From the NCBI GenBank assembly GCA_047601745.1, contig JASGIS010000001.1:434001-498000 (forward strand): a stretch of 64,000 nucleotides of DNA, given 5' to 3'. Below the pieces are notes generated by a model, which saw nothing but the letters and a program-made list of their open reading frames with translations, did not search any database and was not told where the DNA came from. The DNA is from JAKPAM01 sp047601745 (GTDB lineage Bacteria > Pseudomonadota > Gammaproteobacteria > Burkholderiales > Burkholderiaceae_E). This document shows positions 58,410 through 64,000 of this stretch, in pieces. A program made the translations under genes and the position numbers. Position 1 is the stretch's first letter. Each line of letters begins with the position of its first letter.

Positions 58410-59867
58410 TCAGGACTTGCCGGGCTTGTAGACCCCCGGCACGCCTTCGCCCGAGACTTCGAGCACGCCGACGGCGCCCTTGCCGCTGCGCGACAGCGCG
58501 TGGTCGACCAGCAGGTAGCTGCCCGGATGCTCGACCTTGAGCTCGACGATCGACGCGCCGCCGGGCGCGACCAGCGCGGTCTGCACGTTCGTCTTGACCG
58601 TGTTGAGCGCCGCTTCGCTGTACACCCGGTCGAAGATCTCGCCGATGATGTGGAACGACGAGATCTTGTTCGGGCCGCCGACGCCGAAATAGATGCGCAC
58701 GGTCTCGCCGACCTTGGCCTGCAGCTTGTGCGTCTTCGTCAGCGCGCCGACCGCGCCGTTGAACACGTAGTAGTCGGGCAGCTCGTTGGCCATCTTCTCG
58801 AGGTCGGGCTCCTGGTGGACCTTGGCGCCGGTCGGACGGTGCGTGTACATGTCGCCCTGCATCACGTAGTACTCGCGCTCGACCTTGGGCAGGCCGCCCT
58901 CGGGCTCGATCAGGATCATTCCGTACATGCCGGCGGCGATGTGCTGCGGCACCAGCGGCGTCGCGCAGTGGTACACGTACAGGCCCGGATTGAGCGCCTT
59001 GAACGTGATCGTCTTCTCCTGCCCCGGCGCGACCTGCGTGTGCTCGCCGCCGCCGTGTCCGCCGGTCACCGCGTGCAGGTCGATCGAGTGGATCGCCTTG
59101 CTGTCGCGCGAGTTGGCCAGCGTCAGCTCGACCGTGTCGCCGACGCGCGCCCGCAGCATCGGCCCGGGCACCTGGCGATTGAAGGTCCAATAAGTGAACG
59201 AGGTGCCGTCATCGAGCTTGCCCGCCAGTTCGACCGTCTCCATCCGGACCTTCAGCAACTGCGGCGCACGGCTGCCGATCGCTGCCGGCACCTTCAGCGG
59301 ATCGGCGGAGATGTCGACGGCCGCCGGGTCGGCGCCGCGCTGCGGGATCGGCGCCGGCGTGTACAGCGCGAGCGCCGAATCCGTCGATTGCGAACCGCCG
59401 TTCGCCGCGGTCCCGGACCTGGCCTGGCCGGTGACGCGCAGCGAACCGGTCATGCCGATCTGGCGATGGCCGGGAATCGAACAGAAATAGGTGAACTCGC
59501 CGGGCTGCGCGACCTGGAAGCGGACCGTCGTCTTGCCGGTACCCGAACTGAATTTCGACGACGCGACGTTCAACTCGGGGATCACGAAGTCGTGTTCGGC
59601 GCCCTCTCCGCTGTCGAGCTCGACCTCGATCGTGTCGCCGACCTGGGCCGTCATCGTCGGATTGACCTGGCCGCGGTCGTCGACGTAGACCATCTTGCCG
59701 TCGACGATGTTCGTATGCAGCGAATAACGCTTGACCGTCGGCGCGGGCGCGGCCGCGCCGGCCTTGGCGGTGGCCGCCGCCTGGTCCTGCTGCGCGAACG
59801 CGGGCAACGCGAGTCCGAGCGCGCAAGCGATGGAAGCCGCGACCGGGATGAGACGGAATCGATGCAT
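58410..59867 (-). CDS. nirK: Copper nitrite reductase NirK with an extra N-terminal cupredoxin domain
   Basis: This periplasmic enzyme reduces nitrite to NO. The signal peptide is residues 1 to about 25. An additional cupredoxin domain (about 45-147) carries a complete blue-copper site: H92, C129, H134 and M139, in EHDFVIPEL and FCSIPGHRQIGM. The NirK core (about 185-480) has type 1 ligands H260, C301, H309 and M314 and type 2 ligands H265, H300 and H456, with the catalytic D263 (HSIDLHA) and H406 (SSFHIIGE). The spacing C301-H309 fits AniA-like class II enzymes. Size is 485 residues. Such three-domain forms are known from Hyphomicrobium, where the extra domain relays electrons. It heads nirK - hemerythrin - norB. 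Confidence 0.95.
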   Translation of the reverse strand: MHRFRLIPVAASIACALGLALPAFAQQDQAAATAKAGAAAPAPTVKRYSLHTNIVDGKMVYVDDRGQVNPTMTAQVGDTIEVELDSGEGAEHDFVIPELNVASSKFSSGTGKTTVRFQVAQPGEFTYFCSIPGHRQIGMTGSLRVTGQARSGTAANGGSQSTDSALALYTPAPIPQRGADPAAVDISADPLKVPAAIGSRAPQLLKVRMETVELAGKLDDGTSFTYWTFNRQVPGPMLRARVGDTVELTLANSRDSKAIHSIDLHAVTGGHGGGEHTQVAPGQEKTITFKALNPGLYVYHCATPLVPQHIAAGMYGMILIEPEGGLPKVEREYYVMQGDMYTHRPTGAKVHQEPDLEKMANELPDYYVFNGAVGALTKTHKLQAKVGETVRIYFGVGGPNKISSFHIIGEIFDRVYSEAALNTVKTNVQTALVAPGGASIVELKVEHPGSYLLVDHALSRSGKGAVGVLEVSGEGVPGVYKPGKS

Positions 59868-59913
59868 GGTTTTCCTTGGTAGTTGTTCGTTGTGCAAAGC
59901 CCTGCATCGATCA

Positions 59914-59928
59914 GCGAAAGCCGTGCCC
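59914..59928 (-). promoter_or_regulatory. Sigma-54 promoter candidate for nirK
   Basis: On the minus strand GGGCACGGCTTTCGC keeps the invariant GG (-24) and GC (-12) with ten bases between. Against TGGCAC-N5-TTGC it has two mismatches. It lies 46 bases before the nirK start, downstream of three NorR boxes, as expected for a NorR-activated sigma-54 promoter. Confidence 0.55.
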
Positions 59929-59967
59929 GAATTGCGCCCCTATGAATCAATGAGTTAGAATCGACAC

Positions 59968-60019
59968 GGTATTTAAAACCCTTTTCGATAAGGGTATTTA
60001 TCACCGTTAAAAGGTAATA

Positions 60020-60025
<6 letters not shown>
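59968..60025 (+). promoter_or_regulatory. Three NorR boxes, GGT-N7-ACC
   Basis: Three sites match the NorR pattern GGT-N7-ACC exactly: 59968-59980, 59993-60005 and 60013-60025. Starts are 25 and 20 bases apart. The third overlaps the norR ATG (60020), so NorR binding may also limit its own synthesis. The group lies 40-100 bases upstream of the nirK promoter candidate, the normal range for an enhancer-binding protein. Confidence 0.85.
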
Positions 60026-61655
<1,630 letters not shown>

Positions 61656-61684
<29 letters not shown>

Positions 61685-61844
61685 ACAGGCCGATGAAGAA
61701 CAGCAGCGTGCCGACCAGCGAACCGATCAGGATCCGCAGCGACCAGCGCAGATAGCGGGGCTGGCCCTTGAACACGTACAGCACCGCGTAGCTGACGGCG
61801 CTTAGCGCGGCCAGGATGATCAGGTAGCGGATCGCGACGATCAT
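61656..61844 (-). CDS. Small two-segment membrane protein near lpxC (62 aa)
   Basis: The start MIVAIRYLIILAALSAVSYA gives a first membrane segment (about 5-25). A basic cytoplasmic loop KGQPRYLRWSLR and a second segment (about 38-57) follow. It lies 19 bases after lpxC on the same strand. Its 3' end overlaps the end of norR on the other strand by 29 bases, which shows how tightly the accessory block abuts the core gene cluster. Function is not known; good codon bias and its site beside lpxC support a real gene. Confidence 0.7.
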
Positions 61845-61863
61845 TCGGGTCCGGCCCGCCCGA

Positions 61864-62790
61864 TCAGGCGGTGCTCCAGTCGAGCGCGAACATCGGCGGC
61901 GCCTCGCGGCGCGCGGCGAACTGCGTGATCCGGTACGCGTCCTCGGCCAGCAGCGCGCGCAGCAGCTTGTTGTTCAGCGCGTGGCCGGACTTGTGCGCCG
62001 AATACGAGGCCAGCAGCGGATGCCCGACGATGTACAGGTCGCCGATCGCGTCGAGCATCTTGTGCTTGACGAACTCGTCGCTGAAGCGAAGGCCGTCGCT
62101 GTTGAGCACGCGGTACTCGTCCATGACGATCGCGTTGTCGAAGCTGCCGCCCTGGGCCAGGCCCTTGGAGCGCAGCATCTCGACGTCCTGCATGAAACCG
62201 AACGTGCGCGCGCGCGCGATCTCCTTCACATAGGACATCTTCGCGAAATCGATCTCGACGACCTGGCCGGTCGCGTCGATCGCCGGATGGCCGAAGTCGA
62301 TCGAGAAGCGCAGCTTGAAGCCGAAGTGCGGCTCGAGCCGCGCCCACTTGTCGCCGTCGCGGACCTCGACCGTGCGCGTCACCTCGATGAACTTCTTGAA
62401 CGCCGGCTGCTCGACGAGCCCGGCGGACTGGATCAGGAACACGAACGAGCCGGCCGATCCGTCGAGGATCGGGATCTCGTCGGCGGTGACGTCGACGTAC
62501 AGGTTGTCGATGCCCAGGCCGGCCAGCGCCGACATCAGGTGCTCGATCGTCGCGACCTTGATCTTGCGGCCTTCGCCCTGGTCGGCGGCCGTCAGCGTCG
62601 AGGCCATCGTCGTCTCATTGACGTTTTCGGCCCGCGCCGCGATCTCGACCGGCGGCGTCAGGTCGACGCGCCGATAGATGATGCCGGTATCCGGCGCGGC
62701 GGGCCGCAGCGTCAGGTCGACCCGCTTGCCCGAATGCATGCCGACGCCGGTCGTGTGGACCAGGGATTTGATCGTTCGTTGGCGAAACAT
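61864..62790 (-). CDS. lpxC: UDP-3-O-acyl-N-acetylglucosamine deacetylase LpxC
   Basis: LpxC performs the committed step of lipid A synthesis, removing acetate with a zinc ion. The 308-residue protein starts MFRQRTIKSLVHTTGVGMHS, the standard N-terminus. Zinc ligands are in IEHLMSALAGLGIDN (first His, about residue 84) and VKHKMLDAIGDLYIVGHPLL (His and Asp). The catalytic His is in YSAHKSGHALNNKLL. The Glu preceding the first zinc His serves as the base. It follows the peroxiredoxin gene at 60 bases, in the standard ftsZ - peroxiredoxin - lpxC order. Confidence 0.98.
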   Translation of the reverse strand: MFRQRTIKSLVHTTGVGMHSGKRVDLTLRPAAPDTGIIYRRVDLTPPVEIAARAENVNETTMASTLTAADQGEGRKIKVATIEHLMSALAGLGIDNLYVDVTADEIPILDGSAGSFVFLIQSAGLVEQPAFKKFIEVTRTVEVRDGDKWARLEPHFGFKLRFSIDFGHPAIDATGQVVEIDFAKMSYVKEIARARTFGFMQDVEMLRSKGLAQGGSFDNAIVMDEYRVLNSDGLRFSDEFVKHKMLDAIGDLYIVGHPLLASYSAHKSGHALNNKLLRALLAEDAYRITQFAARREAPPMFALDWSTA

Positions 62791-62850
62791 CGGGCGAGTG
62801 TCCTGGGAATTGAAAAACCGTGCCGGGCAGGCGGATTTCCGGGGTGCCGG

Positions 62851-63354
62851 TCAGAGCTGCCCGAGCAGCGTGTCGGCGTCCGAGATCTCGAACTTGCCGC
62901 CCGCGTCGACGTTCAACTGCTTGACGACGCCGTCGTCGACGATCATCGAGAAACGCTGCATCCGCATGCCCATGCCGCGCGCGCCCAGGTCCAGCTCCAG
63001 CCCGAGCTTCTTCGCGAAATCGGCGCTGCCGTCGGCCAGCAGGCGGATCTTGCCGGCGGTCTGCTCCTGGCGGCCCCAGGCGCCCATCACGAACGCGTCA
63101 TTGACGGCCAGGCACCAGATCTCGTCGACGCCCTTGGCGCGCAGATCGTCGTTGCGCGCGAGGAAGCCGGGCAGGTGCTTGGCCGAGCAGGTCGGCGTGA
63201 ACGCGCCGGGCACGCCGAAGATCGCGATCTTCTTGCCCTTGACCAGGTCGGATACCTTGAACGCGTTCGGGCCCAGCGTGCAGCCGTTGCCTTCGACCTC
63301 GATGAATTCGGTCAGCGTCGCTTCGGGCAGGCGGTCGCCCACTTTGATCGTCAT
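62851..63354 (-). CDS. Peroxiredoxin (Prx5/AhpC-TSA type)
   Basis: This is a 167-residue atypical peroxidase of the Prx5 group that reduces peroxides. The peroxidatic Cys56 is in GVPGAFTPTCSAKHLPGF. Other cysteines are C25 and C81 (DEIWCLAVNDAF), so a resolving Cys is not obvious from position alone. The motif MGMRMQRFSMIVDDGVV follows. The gene lies between ftsZ and lpxC as in most Burkholderiales. Reduction may be by thioredoxin or glutaredoxin. Confidence 0.95.
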   Translation of the reverse strand: MTIKVGDRLPEATLTEFIEVEGNGCTLGPNAFKVSDLVKGKKIAIFGVPGAFTPTCSAKHLPGFLARNDDLRAKGVDEIWCLAVNDAFVMGAWGRQEQTAGKIRLLADGSADFAKKLGLELDLGARGMGMRMQRFSMIVDDGVVKQLNVDAGGKFEISDADTLLGQL

Positions 63355-63610
63355 GTTCGCTCTCCTCGCTAGGGGTTCGTCGATGGGGTCTCGTCGATGA
63401 AGGCCTGGCGCGGACAGCGGAGACAGGGCCGCCGGCGACCGCGCGGTGACCGTGCCGCCGCCGGTGCACGGTACGCAGGCCGGACCGCCACGGACGGCGG
63501 TCGTCGGCCGCGGCGGAACCCCTCGATTGTAGCCGCGCCCCCCGATTCCGGCAGGCGAGCGCCGGCCGGCGCGGACGGCGGCGCCGTCGGCCGCCGCCGC
63601 AGGGCCGGAC

Positions 63611-64000
63611 TCAGTCGGCCTGTTTGCGCAGGAACGCCGGGATGTCGAGCCGCTCGACGCCGCTCTCTTCCAGCGCCGCGACGCGGGCCGAGGCCTGCGC
63701 GCGCGGATCGCGCCAGACGGTCGGCGTGTCGTACTTGTGATAACCGGACGAGATGCCGCCGACGCCCAGCGGCACGTCGTGCGTGCCGGTGCGCAGCTCG
63801 GGCTTGTGCACGAGTTGCGGTTTGGCCGAGCGGCGGCCGATGCCGGTGGCCACGACGGTCACGCGCAGCTTGTCGCCCATGTCCTCGTCGAACACCGTGC
63901 CGTGGATGATCGTCGCATCGTCGGCGCAGAACGCCTTGATCGTGTTGATCACCTCGTTGGTCTCGCGCAGCTTCAGGCTCTTGTTGGCCGTGATGTTGAC
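63611..64000 (-). CDS. ftsZ: Cell division protein FtsZ, C-terminal part (runs off the right edge)
   Basis: The last 129 residues of FtsZ are in the window. The GTPase-domain end reads NITANKSLKLRETNEVINTI, followed by VFDEDMGDKLRVTVVATGIG, a strand-rich end typical of FtsZ. A linker of about 55 residues and the conserved tail motif VERLDIPAFLRKQAD, the ZipA/FtsA-binding peptide, end the protein. The N-terminal nucleotide-binding half lies outside the window. It is upstream of peroxiredoxin and lpxC. Confidence 0.98.
   Translation of the reverse strand, partial: VNITANKSLKLRETNEVINTIKAFCADDATIIHGTVFDEDMGDKLRVTVVATGIGRRSAKPQLVHKPELRTGTHDVPLGVGGISSGYHKYDTPTVWRDPRAQASARVAALEESGVERLDIPAFLRKQAD

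Overview
The window comes from a high-GC betaproteobacterium, most likely Burkholderiales. The evidence is the conserved gene order ftsZ - peroxiredoxin - lpxC ... secA ... argJ - DUF815 ATPase - Nudix/ThiE fusion - yacG - zapD - coaE - pilD - pilC - pilB, the 16S-tRNA-Ile-tRNA-Ala-23S-5S rRNA operon, and four tripartite-tricarboxylate (Bug/TctC) binding proteins, a family greatly expanded in this order. I cannot name the genus.

Layout. 1-2.6 kb: the start of a membrane-anchored protein, then two hypothetical genes in a repeat-rich region. 2.7-8.8 kb: a complete rRNA operon on the minus strand with terminator, three boxA sites and two candidate promoters. 9.1-17.2 kb: iron-type alcohol dehydrogenase, TetR regulator, CDF efflux pump, thioesterase, two enoyl-CoA hydratases, a CorA channel and a Bug receptor. 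17.1-20.5 kb: a 12-unit heptamer array against the stop of an IlvD/EDD dehydratase, then a CBS/CorC-type membrane protein. 20.7-26.6 kb: pilB-pilC-pilD, coaE, zapD, yacG. 26.6-30.4 kb: a frameshifted remnant, Nudix/ThiE, DUF815 ATPase, argJ and a small protein. 30.5-44.4 kb: accessory genes (alkylsulfatase-like hydrolase plus patatin, a double-domain CoA-transferase, an NADP-dependent reductase, a DUF4143 ATPase with two palindromes at its start, a Nudix hydrolase, a DeoR regulator, two divergent Bug receptors and a thiolase). 44.5-47.2 kb: secA. 47.6-54.0 kb: Bug receptor and LysR regulator diverging, followed by an FMN monooxygenase, flavin reductase, CitE-type lyase and CaiB-type CoA-transferase. 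54.0-55.4 kb: a DciA-like gene and a sulfurtransferase. 55.5-61.7 kb: a nitrite/NO module, nirK - hemerythrin - norB, divergent from norR. 61.7-64.0 kb: small membrane protein, lpxC, peroxiredoxin and the 3' end of ftsZ.

How genes work together. NirK should make NO from nitrite, quinol-type NorB should reduce NO to N2O, and the hemerythrin protein probably senses, buffers or repairs NO damage. NorR has three GGT-N7-ACC boxes in its intergenic region, one over its own start codon, and a sigma-54-like promoter faces nirK. The 47.6-54.0 kb cluster reads as an unassigned catabolic pathway: uptake, flavin-dependent oxidation, CoA activation and C-C cleavage. The lpxC-secA and secA-argJ neighbourhoods, usually compact in this order, are each split by blocks of accessory genes.
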